64,000 nt of DNA. Origin: Aphelidium insulamus. Its lineage: Eukaryota > Aphelidiomycota > Aphelidea > Aphelidiaceae. Location of the stretch: contig JAZDSV010000015.1 in assembly GCA_036784855.1 (NCBI GenBank), positions 1 through 64,000 of the forward strand. The letters run 5' to 3'. Below, one piece after another: positions 10,382-21,602 of this stretch (its first letter is position 1; the number at the start of each line of letters is the position of its first letter). The translations under genes and the position numbers were made by a program. The notes beneath the pieces were generated by a model. It was not told where the DNA came from and did no database searches. It saw only the letters and a program-made list of their open reading frames with translations.

Positions 10382-10469
10382 TACAGTTATGATTCTATAA
10401 ACTTTCACTCTACGCTACATTCACTCCCACCCAGACAGGGAACACACACTAACAGATTACACTATATAA

Positions 10470-11669
10470 TCACTGTATCAGACACTTGCGACCGGGACGC
10501 ACATCGCCATCGGAGCTGTCGGCCTGTAGGGCTAGTCGGCGACGTCGCAGCAGTTGAGAGTGTGGCACACGCTTCATTGCATGCACGCAAGCAGTCTCCA
10601 CCACAGCGCCAACGCTGGCCGGCCCGTCATTCCGATGACCGCCACCATTACCGCCACCACCATTGTCAACTATTTTATCGCCGTCCGGCGAGACAACGGC
10701 GCCCGCAGACCGCGGCGACCCCAAACTGCTGCACTCTACATAGTCCACGGCACCGATCTCGCGTGCCAACCTGGCCCCGTCTCTACTGTCTATGGCAGAG
10801 GACTGGCGCTCTGTCGCACTCATCTGGTCGCGCAGATCCCGCATAGTGCCCACCAGGAGCATGGTGGGCGCCGATGGAGCAGTGGAACTTTTTCGACGTG
10901 ATGTGGCCACGTCTGCACCCGGTCCACACAGCGCTCGCCGCAGTTCCGGCACCCATTTGTTGCGAATGGCCTCGAACGAGGAACGCGACACCAGCGAAAA
11001 GCACAGCAGAAATACATCAGTGTCACTTGGCGCGCCATCATCGTTATTGTTGTGGTTGCGATAGAGCAGCGGTCGCAGGTGCTCATACTCGTCGCCGTCT
11101 ACACATTATATTACTACTGGACGTGGCTATATCACTCTACAAGTTGTACATATGTATGTACTAGATGCCCATACGAACCGTCAATGTCATGCAGTTGGAC
11201 AGAGAACCGTTGAATGCCGCAACGGTCGCCAGTGGACGCGCCGTCACCACCGGCAGAAAACATGGACATGGGCCGACCGGCACTACTATCACCGCCGCCA
11301 CCACCACCGCTCCTCTCTAGCCACACGTCGCGGTACACCGGCTCAAATACAGCACCCACCGACCAGCACCGCTCACCGCGTCTATACGTCTCGCCCAGCG
11401 TGGTCTATCGCCGCAATGTGGCGCGTTAGTCAACGCATTTGTGGGACGCATCGCACAAGCACAACCTTTCCCACACCGCGGTCACCGACGAGCACGCATC
11501 GAAAGTCCACGTAGGCAGGCACACCACCGCCCGTGGATGTCTCCATCGACGGCGGCGCAGTTCTTGTAGACTTGACCACATTCAGTTGTGGAGCGTCCTT
11601 GCGTGTGGCCACTGCAGTCGCCTGCCGCTCATCGGCGTCCGCGGCATTGACTGCCGATGGCGATTGCAT
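10470..11669 (-). CDS. Atypical Rho-family small GTPase with CAAX end
   Basis: Three exons. Exon 1 carries the P-loop, VLVGDRGVGK followed across the intron by TTL. Exon 2 carries the switch I region (SVGAVFEPVY where Rho has VPTVFDNY) and a Gly/Ser insert. Exon 3 gives DEYEHLRPLLY, TDVFLLCFSLVS, SSFEAIRNKWVPELR, LLVGTMRDLR and VECSSLG, then a Gly-rich insert and a C-terminal basic stretch ending CLIQ, a prenylation-type CAAX box. These blocks identify Rho/Rac. Oddities: the switch II DTAGQE is replaced by DIDDGDE, so the catalytic Gln equivalent to Ras Gln61 is absent. The switch I Thr is Ala, and TKxD reads TMRD. Inference: poor or no GTP hydrolysis, comparable to Rnd-type proteins. Confidence 0.76.
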
Positions 11670-12266
11670 TGTGCAAGTGCGATCTGCAAAACAAAAATGT
11701 TCTGCCAGTTTATAATTTCTGCTATAAAACTATGTACAATGAAAAGAGTACGCAATTAAGTAGTTTTGCGCGTGGATATTGTGCGCAGACATATAAAAGG
11801 TAACTGGTAACATTGTTCGCTGGTAGACATGCGTGTTATATAGCCCGGGTCGATATGTGTTGTTCACAATGACAGCTGATAATGCAGTTTAAACAGCTGG
11901 TGTTCAAGAAGGGCTAACATAGGCTTGAGACTGGGCGCTTATCGATTCGCTTTCGCCTTGAACTAGCTGCCAGTTAGTGTCAATATATTACTATGCATTA
12001 TTTCTATACATCTATGTGTTTCTATGCCACAAAACACTATTCATGACGTGGTATGTGGCATCCTATTATATTTAAATGATTTATGTGGCAGTAAATACTT
12101 TTTCGGATACAACGCTCACACTGGACAATAATTGGACACATCTGACAACAATGACAAGGTCGATGGCCGTTACGAGCGTGCGTTGATGCTCCATCAACCC
12201 ACACCGTACACCAATAACACGTTTATAGCTACTGCGAGCAAAGGGCGTGCTTTCCGGAGACGGGCA
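11670..12266. other. Intergenic, nothing definite
   Basis: AT-rich stretch between the Rho-like gene (minus) and the next plus-strand gene. One protein-like piece (KVDGRYERALMLHQPTPYTN at about 12157-12216) may be an early exon of the downstream gene. No RNA gene or repeat recognised. Confidence 0.35.
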
Positions 12267-14002
12267 TGGCACTACTAGCGCGGACACTGGCCATCAACGC
12301 TGTCAACAATGGCTGCCCGTCGCATTCCGCTCCACCGGACAATCACCCGTACACTTTGTGCGTTGTCTGTCAGCCAGTCTGTCTGCCACATGGCTAACCT
12401 CGGCAAACATATGTATGTAGCACTCTGAGCGCTACAGTGTGGACGATGTGCTAGCATTCATGCATCCCATCTGGCTTCAGTCGGATCCGATAACAGAGCG
12501 ACTGGCCCTCACTGTGCAGCATGTGCACGACCTGACCAAGGTGTGACTACTGACACAGTAGTCCTCTACAAAATTCTCACTGAATGACTGCAGGAGAGAA
12601 GCGTTGCGTCGAGTCCGGGCGGTTTGTTCATCATGCACGATGCATTGCTGTGGGCAATACCGTTCACGTCGCCAACACAGGGAAACACATGTGAGTGCCC
12701 CGCTGGACAAGCAGTCTCTGCGTGGTACCAGCTCGATGGCTGCGTTGCACTTCGGTGCGTGGCTCGTTGAGGCTGACAACGAGTCTCTAACTACTGGCAG
12801 CTTTGATGCCATCGCCTACTACTACCTGCCACGCATTCATGTGCAGAAAGATGCTCGCGCTGTGACGCGGGAACCGCTCAATGCAGCCGCAGCACCTGTG
12901 CAGCAACAAGTGGACTTGCCAGCTACCCCCAATAGTCCTGTGAGGGCGGCAGCGACGCTTTCAAGTGGCACGAGTGATATTCCAGTCCAACAGCGACTGA
13001 CACTCGGTCCGGCACACAATCGATCCATATCCCCCGGTAACAGTCCCAGGGACGCTCCAATGCGCTCCACCATCACACTGACGGCCACCGCGTCCAACAC
13101 TGACACACGACAGGCGGGCAATCGGTTCTCGCGAAACCGTCACGGTCGCCACAAAAAGGTGCAGGTCACATGTGTGGCACTCAAGATACAGCCGCGCGGC
13201 AAGCACGATGGAGACATATCGCCGGCCACGATATCTTTCCATCCGCTGTACGAATCGGACGTGCAGTACATTGTGCCGTTGTTGACTGCGCGCACGCCCG
13301 ACTCACAGCCGCCGATGGAGGAGCGTGATGTGGTCAAGTATATTCTGGTTGGTGGCTTGAAACTACTTTATGCACCACGTGTCATGACTTCACTGCAGGG
13401 TCAACGCCTGGAAGATACGCGTGATCGGTGTGTGCTAGAGTTGATGCAAAAGGCCCAGCCGTTCATTGAACGCTATAATGACTTGAAAAAGGTCATTAGC
13501 AACCTGACCGCGGCCACGCCATCAATATATGAAATGGAGCGTCTGTTCCAGAGCTGCAGAGTGGAGCCGGGTGTGACCAAGGAGGCAATTGACTTGCTGA
13601 AAGTGAGTGGACATATGTATAATGTTGTAGAATTATCACCAAACCGCCATCATGTAGGTGATGTGGCGCCAGGCACATCGCGATCCGGTTAGACTGCGTA
13701 TACTGGCGGTGGCAGATCGTCTGGTCAGTCCGGCCGTGATGCGACCGCACGACGTAAACTACGACAAGATGATGCACTGGCTGAGTACGCTTGAAGAAAC
13801 AATTAACGCCGCGCGCAGTCCCGAGTGCATGACGGCTGTGAATGCCATGCTGCGCGAGATGCGGTGGATGAGAGCCATGCCACTCACGCACTGTCCTGTC
13901 GCCGAGGACAAACTCACGCCACAGGACTGGTACTTGTGGAAGGCCAATACGCGATATCGCCACGAGCTGGAAACATTTCAAACCCGTCCTCTGTGGAAGT
14001 AG
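12267..14002 (+). CDS. Conserved-looking protein of unknown function
   Basis: The best-supported part is a long exon to about 13600, spliced by a GT-AG intron (about 13602-13656) to a last exon ending at 14002. It contains FHPLYESDVQYIVPLLTA, RDVVKYILVGGLKLLYAPRV, AQPFIERYNDLKKVISNL and a C-terminus VAEDKLTPQDWYLWKANTRY. A Ser/Pro/Thr-rich region (about 12890-13130) precedes a basic patch (RHGRHKKVQV). An upstream exon (about 12421-12540, SERYSVDDVLAFMHPIWLQS) is likely, but the first exons and the start are uncertain. No signal peptide or transmembrane segment is seen. I do not recognise the family. Confidence 0.6.
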
Positions 14003-14193
14003 CGCTGTTCCCGCATATAGGTTGCTCTGTGTAGATATTACAAAATCTTTTGCAACTGATTATTATCCGATTAATATGATGTAAATATTGCTTGGTTTGC
14101 AGTCAATTTTTCGATGCTTGACTGCACGTGGGAACTTGAAACAGTCGCTCGTTAAGGAGTTGAACGTGATTGGCCGAACGAGAGGGGTTAAGG

Positions 14194-14502
14194 TCAGGAG
14201 GCACAGTCGTCGAGTTGCGCGCACATCACCGCGCAAGTTGTAGTTTTCTGTTCACGCTCTGCTCTTTCATTCTCTACATCTTCTTTATACTTTTTCTTCC
14301 GTTCACACTCGGCTCTATCTCCAATGGCAATTGCTTCAGCGATTAGCGCGATTGCAACAAGCGGCAGCGTGCAATCCAAAGATATCACCACAATTGTCCC
14401 GTCAGTAAGCAATTCCGCAAAAATGTTGAAGCCGCCCATCAACGCATCTACCAGTCTCTCAGTGCTTATGGTGTCGCCCAGGTATTTATAAGAGACTGTC
14501 AT
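14194..14502 (-). CDS. Possible small protein, unknown
   Basis: A 102-codon frame opens with MTVSYKYLGDTISTERLVDA, has a hydrophobic middle (TLPLVAIALIAEAIAIG), then a charged, probably helical tail (CERKKKYKEDVENERAEREQ). It is divergent from the zinc-finger gene, 82 bp away, so it might instead be part of that gene's promoter. There is no family match and no intron to support it. Confidence 0.28.
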   Translation of the reverse strand: MTVSYKYLGDTISTERLVDALMGGFNIFAELLTDGTIVVISLDCTLPLVAIALIAEAIAIGDRAECERKKKYKEDVENERAEREQKTTTCAVMCAQLDDCAS

Positions 14503-14584
14503 AAGTTATGCCAGCTTGCTCATTGCCACTTTGTACAGCTTTGCATTCACCAAAGTTGCGGTGGAAGAGCTAAATGACACTGCC

Positions 14585-15550
14585 ATGCATCTAGCAGAAT
14601 CATTTTGCAAAGACTTTACGTGCTGCGGATCCTCGCTGCAGACGCTGCACGATCTCCTGGAGCATTACGAGACGCATCACGTGCGCATTGACGACTCCGA
14701 TGACCATCACTCGTCGTCGTTTGACATGGCTGATAGTGATCGCGGCCAGTCGGCAGCCACTAGTGCCGTGTATCCATTCTCGGTACACCCATATCTCCCT
14801 CCACTGACAATGACTGCCACGGCGGACTATGATCCTGCGGCGCCCATCACAGAAACTGGAATGAAAGCGAGCGTCACGGAATCAAGTGATGCGTCGACGA
14901 TTCCACGCGCCAACAACGCCGCACAGCCAGCAGTGGAGCAGCGTCACATTATTGAACAACCGGAGCCATCGTACTCGGCCTTTGATCTGACTGTGCTGAA
15001 GCGTGGCCGTGACGGATTCTCTGGCTCAGAGCCGGCCGACTGCGAAATCGTCGAGTTTAATCGCACCAACAGTGGCGTGTCCCGCGTATTCGACGGGCAG
15101 CTACCACCAGTTACCGTGTCTCCGGCGTCACTGTGCGCCAGCTCATCTTCAGATGAGGACGATGAATACTCTGCCGAGTTCGCTGTCGACAGCCAGGACG
15201 GTGACTTTATGCAGTACATCTCCGTGGTGCAAAACCGTGAACGCGAGCTGAAGCAGCAGTGCAAGTTGGAGCGTCGTAATAGCGGTGAACGCCGCCGTCG
15301 CCAGCACCAGTGCTACGTGCCTGGCTGCGGCAAAATATACAAGAACGCCAACGGGCTCAAGTACCACAGCATGCACACGCACTCCAAGATGGAGCGCGAG
15401 CTGGCGGAACAGGTGACCAAGGCGGTGCGGGACGATCCGTCTAACCGGCCGTACGTGTGCAAGCAGCCCGGATGCGGCAAGCGATACAAGAATGCCAACG
15501 GTCTAAAGTATCACCGTCTGCATCACCACCTGCCGGGCAGTGGGGTGTGA
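14585..15550 (+). CDS. Sfp1/JAZF1-type C2H2 zinc-finger regulator
   Basis: A single exon of about 321 residues. The N-terminal motif ESFCKDFTCCGSSLQTLHDL followed by LEHYETHH is the atypical first finger typical of fungal Sfp1-like and animal JAZF1-like proteins. A long acidic/Ser-rich middle follows. Two C-terminal fingers read CYVPGCGKIYKNANGLKYHS and CKQPGCGKRYKNANGLKYHR; the 'YKN-x-NGLKYH' signature is diagnostic. Family members regulate ribosome-biogenesis and growth genes (Sfp1) or act with the NuA4/TIP60 complex (JAZF1). The start at 14585 places the first finger about seven residues from the N-terminus, as in relatives; longer frames upstream lack an ATG. Confidence 0.76.
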   Translation: MHLAESFCKDFTCCGSSLQTLHDLLEHYETHHVRIDDSDDHHSSSFDMADSDRGQSAATSAVYPFSVHPYLPPLTMTATADYDPAAPITETGMKASVTESSDASTIPRANNAAQPAVEQRHIIEQPEPSYSAFDLTVLKRGRDGFSGSEPADCEIVEFNRTNSGVSRVFDGQLPPVTVSPASLCASSSSDEDDEYSAEFAVDSQDGDFMQYISVVQNRERELKQQCKLERRNSGERRRRQHQCYVPGCGKIYKNANGLKYHSMHTHSKMERELAEQVTKAVRDDPSNRPYVCKQPGCGKRYKNANGLKYHRLHHHLPGSGV

Positions 15551-15817
15551 AGCTTGATACTATTTTCCATTTCTCGCTATTTCTCTAGACTATACGCGCT
15601 ATATCGTTTTTGCTTTACACAATAGACCCTTTGGTACCAATGAGCATCTCGCATTCTGATACACAATTATACAGGTGCAAGTTGACAATATTACACATTA
15701 GGTATCATTGAGATGCGCGGTGGCAGCGAGAGTCAAAGAGTGGTTGCATATGTAATGTGTAAAATGGAAACTAGAATGAAGCCTGACGGCAAACAGAAAG
15801 ACTAGCAGAGCTGAAAA
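15551..15817. other. Intergenic spacer
   Basis: Between the zinc-finger stop and the purine-rich leader of SDS3. No gene seen. Confidence 0.4.
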
Positions 15818-15905
15818 AGGAAAACTGGAAAGAAGAAAACTGGAAAGAAGAAAACACAGAAAACCAGAAAGAAGAAAGAACAAAAGCAGAAAGAAGAAAA
15901 CCAGA
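15818..15905 (+). repeat. Purine-rich degenerate repeat (GGAAAGAAGAAAAC-type units)
   Basis: Five or so imperfect units of about 14-18 bp built on GAAAGAAGAAA directly precede the SDS3 start at 15940. Almost all purine on this strand. It may be leader or promoter sequence. Confidence 0.6.
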
Positions 15906-15939
15906 TTAAAGACAATCGAACAATCGTTGTGCACCAAAA

Positions 15940-16937
15940 ATGGACGAAACAAAGCGCGAACGGCACCTGCGGCTCATGACGGAGCGCCTGGCGAAAATAG
16001 AGCACGACTCGGAGCAGGCAGCAGACAGGTGCGTGGTGCAGGCTGTGCACTGGTGGTCACATGTCGTTTGGTACACCCCCGCTAACCCGCTGCGACAGGA
16101 TATATCGCGAAAAGTGTGCCAGACTTCGCGACGAACTGGCCGACATTCAGCGCGGTACGTTGCGCCCCACAGTGCTGTGCCCCTGTGTGTACCGGTGCCC
16201 TCTGTCTGTGTGCTGGATGCCGTGTGGTGGGAGATGCGTGCTCACACTTGACACACACAAGCAGGCACGCACGAGAATTTCCAGCAGTACTGCGCCAGCC
16301 TGGCCATGGAGCGTGATGAGCTGCTGGCACGGGCGGATTGCTGGCGTGCATATCAACTGCGACTTGCGGAGCTGTCATGTCAGATGGAGATGGAACAGGC
16401 GGAGCAGGAATATCTTGTGGAGCGGGACGGGTTGCGCGGTCGGCTCCTACAGCAAGTCGAGGAGCGGCGGCGGAAACTTCGCGACGATAAAGACTACATG
16501 TCCATGGACTCTGTCGGTAGGCACACACATTATAACTATACTGATGGATATGAGTATATGCGTATCTGTATACAAAATCTATAACAATCCATGCTAACGG
16601 CCACATGATCACGCAGATGACTCGGCATTCACCAGTGGCGCCAGTATAAGCAACAATGAAACGCAGGCTCGCTTACAGTCACGGAAGCTGAGGCGGCGCG
16701 TTGCCGAAGGAAACGGCAATGGGAACAATAGCAATAACGGCAACGGCACGTCGGATGGGCGCGGCAGGCGCAAGCAGCAACAAACACCAATGCTAGTGTT
16801 GACACTACGCGACGAAGAAATCAACGAAGACCTGTTCCTTCTCTCCAAGGTATGTATGTGTTTTAATATACTGTATGCAATCGTTTATGTGCCGGTAGAT
16901 GGGAGCCGCGCGCAAAGGCAAGCGGCAGCGCAAATAG
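15940..16937 (+). CDS. SDS3: SDS3/BRMS1-family subunit of the Sin3 histone deacetylase complex
   Basis: Sds3-like proteins dimerise through a coiled coil and hold Sin3-HDAC together. Five exons are joined by GT-AG introns. The spliced order runs MDETKRERHLRLMTERLAKI, then a helix with IYREKCARLRDELADIQRGT, then HENFQQYCASLAMERDELLA, then a long coiled coil (CQMEMEQAEQEYLVERDGLR), ending in a Gly/Asn linker and LTLRDEEINEDLFLLSK. The 'LxxELxxIQxGTHxxF' core and the late 'EEINEDL' block are typical of Sds3/BRMS1. A tiny last exon adds a basic tail (AARKGKRQRK, stop at 16937). A paralog such as BRMS1L cannot be separated from SDS3 by eye. Confidence 0.76.
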
Positions 16938-17291
16938 CATTCGGGCGCATTGCACGTGTTGTGTGTTGTGTTGTTTTTTGTACATAGTATAATATAGTCA
17001 TGGCTAGCTGTTACGTTTAACTACAATGTGATGGTGATATTACTCTTAATGGCTGTGCATCGTTAAAATGTACTCCATTCTGACGCTCCGTGTCTGCTGG
17101 CATCCTATGATGCGCGTGTTTTTATGGGAAAGATGGTTGGACAGCCATTGTGTGCAATACACATTACATTTCGCAAGAAGATAATGATATGTGTACATTA
17201 TATGTTTATGACGTGCTGTGTCGGTGCAGTTCTTTCCACACCGAATGTAGTAGAAGCAGCATAGCAGGCGTCCCCCGGTGAACACGAATCC
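16938..17291. other. Intergenic between convergent genes
   Basis: About 350 bp between the SDS3 stop (plus) and the SARNP stop (minus), so it should hold both 3' ends. No gene recognised. Confidence 0.4.
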
Positions 17292-18198
17292 TCATACAGC
17301 GACCGTGGGCGATGCTGATGATGAGTCGCCGCCAGAGAACCGCTCTGCCCGCTTCTGCAACTTTTCCCGCTCTTCCGCAGTCAAAGTGGCATCCGACGAT
17401 GGTGCAGCAATACGCGGCCTCTTTGCCGTGGTAGCTTCATCTGCTGTGCCTGCTGCTGGCGCTCTAGTGCTAGGAGTAGTTAGTCCGAATTTCTCGGCTC
17501 GCCGCTTCAACACGTCTTCCGGCACTCCTATGGCCACTGCGCCCTTTGCCTTTGCGATGGGCTTGGCGGCTGCGGCTACAATGATATTAACGCATAATAA
17601 CATTATTATGCTACTTAACATACGTGTGGTCGGCGTGGCCTGTTTAGACTTGGTCTGTGCTACTTTTACCTGTTCAGTGGGGGTGGAGACTGGAATGCCA
17701 AAACGCTGTGCCCGCAACAGCCGGCGCTTCTCCTCGTCCATCGCGGCGGCATCGGCAATTGAACTCACGGCAGGCGATGCCACAGACCTGCAAGATAAAT
17801 ATTTAATGTACACCTAGTACAGTACGATGATATACATACGCGCTAACAGGTGAGGCGGCATTAGTGACGACTGCGGGGACCGGAGTGGCCTTTACAGTGT
17901 CCTCCGCCTTGACTGGCATTGCGGCCAGCACCGGTGAGGTCAATCTAGCAGGAGCCTTGGCCACCTCACCACCCTTGGCAGCACCATCAGCCGGCGGCAC
18001 TGTGCGGGGCGCAGATGGAGCAGGGACAGCTGCAGGTTTGGGCTTGGTCTGCGCCTTGGCAGCCGACGACGATGCAGAGGAGGCGGAGGCAGCCGCTAAT
18101 CGGGCCACCAGCTCTTCCTTCTTGCCGGTGACGGGCAAGTTGAGCGCCGTCAGTCGCTCCTTCAACTCGGCCACCTTGAGCTTTTTCAACTCTTCCAT
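17292..18198 (-). CDS. SARNP: SARNP/Tho1-like SAP-domain mRNP protein
   Basis: Tho1/SARNP (CIP29) binds nucleic acid and the TREX mRNA-export machinery. The N-terminus is a SAP domain (MEELKKLKVAELKERLTALN, then GKKEELVARL). An Ala/Pro-rich linker follows, then the C-terminal repeats characteristic of the family: LLRAQRFGIP, LKRRAEKFGL and LQKRAERFSG. Three exons; the second intron (about 17583-17633) is AT-rich. The start at 18198 places the SAP domain at residue 1, as in relatives; an in-frame extension upstream reads as untranslated leader. Confidence 0.77.
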
Positions 18199-18584
18199 CA
18201 ATTGTACGAGTGTGTGTGCGGTGGGTGTGTGGGAGTACGGTAGGTGCAGCGCTTTGGCACAATGCAACGAATAGAGAGAGAGAGAGTCTGTAAGATGTGA
18301 TGTGGTGGCAGAGTGTGCACGCTTGTGCGAGCGAGGCGGGCTGTGTGTGAGACGGCGGGCGCGACAAAAACCTGCAAGCTTGTTAGCACACACACACGCA
18401 AATGCAGAACGAGAAGTGCGGATCGCTTCGGTTGGCTGCTGCGCCTCAATTAATTTGATTGCTTGTTGTGTGTGCAAGACACCTGCATTAGCGCCTTAGC
18501 ATGTCCACCAAAGTCAGCAGCACTCAGCACTAAACACTTCCATTAACTACATTTACATGTGTATCTTATATTGAACAAAGCGCG
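18199..18584. other. Spacer between FCP1 end and SARNP start
   Basis: About 390 bp with CA/GA-rich short repeats (AGAGAGAGAGAG near 18272-18283, ACACACACAC near 18388-18398). It should contain the SARNP leader/promoter and the FCP1 3' end. No gene seen. Confidence 0.4.
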
Positions 18585-21500
18585 TCACCAGTCGTCGTCA
18601 GCTAGCTGGTTTGCAAGGTCGTCAAAGTCCATCTCGCTGACGGCGTCGTCGCTAGCAGTCGTTGCCACAGATCCAACACTTTCTGTGTCATCCGTGCCGG
18701 GCGTCGGATGCCTGGCCCGCTTCGACTGCGGGCGGATGACGCTGACGACAGTGCGGCCTGGTTTCCTTCGTCGCTTGCTGCTGGCGGCGCCCTTTTCCCG
18801 CTGTGATGCTGTGGATGCTGTATCGGATGCAGCGTCCGACACATCGGCTGGCACGGCGAATTGTTGCAGTGGTGACCGCCTCCGTGGTTCATGTTGGTGG
18901 CGTGTTCGCTTAAATGACTTTGTACTGCTGCTACTCCTCTTGTCTGCAAGTTAACATCAGATATTATGACAATCTCACTCGCATGTAGGCCTCACCAAAT
19001 TGTGTCGGTGAGGCAGTTTCCGAGTCCGACTTTGCGTACTCGTTATCATAGCCATAACTGTCAAACTCCTCTTCCTCGTCGTCGTCATCATCGTCCTTGT
19101 CGTTCTCTTCATGATCATTCTCTTCATCGCCATCTGATGAAAACTCGGCCAACTCTTCGTCCAGTTCGCGGTTCAAATCATTTAGCGTTTCCGAGTCGAT
19201 GATGCCCAGATCGCCATCGGCGAGTAATATGTCAGAGTTCTGTGACGCCATCGACAGTGACGATTCGGGCCGGCTGGTGGACTCGATAGTGGGGCGATCT
19301 ACTACTTTGGCCGGCGGCTCGCCGGGCAGTATGTATTGTGACTCTTCCTGCCGAGCCCACTTGGACACGGAATCATAGAGCCACTCTGGCCGCAGCACCC
19401 ATCGAGGTCGGTCGTCAAAAGAGAGATACCGATTCACTTTCTCCGTGCCCCACTTACGAATATATTCACTGTCAGAGAATATTGCAGAAAATCTCCATAA
19501 CTTACATTGGAGGCAATGAGGTGTGTGGTGGATGCGGTGACAGACTTTTGGCATCTGGCGCCAAATGATGATGCAAGTAGCCATATCTCGGTCCTAAATA
19601 ATGTGTCACGCAGGATGCATATACAATATATCAATGAAATTACTTTTCCGGCTGCACTTGAAGTGGAAATACACCGCTAAACACAATCTCGACTCCAGCG
19701 AGCACGCGGTGCTTCATCTCGGGAAGAATGACCTAGGACTGTTGGCACAGATATTAAGTCAATCAACACACACCTTGACGTCAACAGCGCTGCGATCCTT
19801 GTCCGAGGCAGATGCAAAACGGTCGTAGAATGTGCGGTTAAGGTCTTCCAGCACGCGGCATAGAGTCAGCAAGTCGTCATCACGGTCTTCCGCCAGAAAG
19901 GGGAGTGTCTGTTTTGCACTTTCAGCAATAGGTACGCTATCTGCGACAAGCTTGTCCACTGCATCGGTTGATGGGGCGTCCTGTACACTGTGTCCAGCAG
20001 TAGATGCCTCGCCGTCACTCCCAGTATCTTCATCGTGCGGTATTCTATCGGAAAAGGAATCCGCTGCTTCCGTGGCCACTGGTGTGAATGGGAATTGCTC
20101 CTCGGGCGGCGGCGGAAGCTGTTCGCGCATATCATTTTTCCAGTCCTCTGCCGCTTCGTGCTTCACCACCTTGTCTTCGGGAGCTGCGACTGCAATGGTG
20201 CTGATCTCGCTTTTTTCTGGGAGCGACAGAGCGTTTGCCGACTGCACAGGTCGCCCATTGCCAGCTGATATTAGTGCCGGCGCATTTATATCGCCGGTGC
20301 CAACAAAAAAGTGGTACGGCCGGACTTTGATCAGACTCGGCGACCACTGCCAAACATCTGCGCGATCGTCCACCACGACCACCATCGAGTCGTCGCACGG
20401 GAACAGGCGCTTTATATTTTTTTGCGTCATATCTATATCGTTTAATGGACTACAAACACTGTAGCATACATACTTCCGCTTTCGTTGCGTGACAACACCC
20501 GCTCTTTGAATATGGATCCGTTCGGGTCGATAATGCGCGAGATGGCGGCTGCGTAATTCCGTGTGCCCATCGTGTAAATATGCAGTTCGTAGCAGGCGGA
20601 AACACGAGACAGGAATTCACGCAATCCCGGCCGAAGCTTGACAAAGTACGTGCCGGGACTGTCGGGCAATGTAAATCGATGAATCTCCTATTGGAATTAA
20701 AAATTATAACAATCAATGAATATCTAACGCCAACTTGCCTGCAGGCCGGGGTGTGTGGACAGGTTCGGAGCACGCAGCCAGCGCTCAATTTCAGGCTGTA
20801 TCGATGCATGAATGACGGTCTGATCCAGATCCAATATCAGCGAGAGCCGCCGATGTTTCTGCAGCCGCTTTGTCGTCTCGGCTTCGATGCGAGCGGCCTC
20901 CTGCAGGGATATTAATTCTATGGTATAAGGATATGTGTCTATATTTGTACCTCATGACTGACTGTCAGCCGGGTGTGCTCATGCGACATTAATATCCCGG
21001 CTTCTCGTGGCAAGGCGGCACCACCAGGACCGTCGTCTCTGTCATGCACACGTCAGTGACGCGCATACATACACTCATATATATATAAACACTACGTACC
21101 GCGTGAGATCCATGCCGCACACGCCGCAAAGTCCGCCAAAATTTACGGGATGCGTGCATGGCTGAGGGCTGGACGGTGGAGATGATGAGGAAGATGCAGC
21201 CATACGCTCGCTGATGGTGCAGACAGTGATGCTGCATGACATTTAGCGAGAACATTATACATTTATACATGTAATGGGCGCGTACCTGGCATTTGCGGGT
21301 GTGACCACATTCTCGGCAAGAAGCCACTTGTCCAGACGCCCAGAGTAAGGCGACAAGAACTCGTGTACTTCGGGTCCGGAGGCAGCAGTAGTTCGACCAT
21401 CCCCATCCTGTTTATCTGTTTTATCTGGCACCCAGCAGTAGGCATAGAGTGGCTGGGAGCGCTGCACGGCGTCCCCGGCTTTCCGGAGATGGCGAACAAT

Positions 21501-21602
21501 TGTGAAGTGGTGCAGGGCTGCGTCTGCGGCAGGCAGTTTCGGTATGCAGACCTGATGCTGCAGAGATGGCGGCTGTTTAAGCTGTTGTAGCTGCGGAGAC
21601 AT
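18585..21602 (-). CDS. FCP1: FCP1, RNA polymerase II CTD phosphatase
   Basis: FCP1 dephosphorylates the Pol II C-terminal domain and binds TFIIF. Order from the N-terminus: a barrel-like start (MSPQLQQLKQPPSL...), the family block QPCTHPVNFGGLCGVCGMDL, and the catalytic FCP homology domain with LSLILDLDQTVIHASI (DxDxT). Then come FVKLRPGLREFLSRVSACYE, LHIYTMGTRNYA and MVVVVDDRADVW. An acidic linker is followed by a BRCT domain spread over several short exons (QKSVTASTTHLIASN, WGTEKVNRYLSFDDRPRWV, LRPEWLYDSVSKWARQEES). The tail is acidic with a basic Lys/Arg patch and ends MDFDDLANQLADDDW, the TFIIF-binding type terminus. About nine exons. Start at 21602 is in frame with the first conserved exon. 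Confidence 0.93.

Noticed and set aside
18198-18477. Longer N-terminus for SARNP starting at 18477
   Set aside because: The extension has no conservation-like pattern, while the ATG at 18198 puts the SAP domain at the N-terminus as in relatives.
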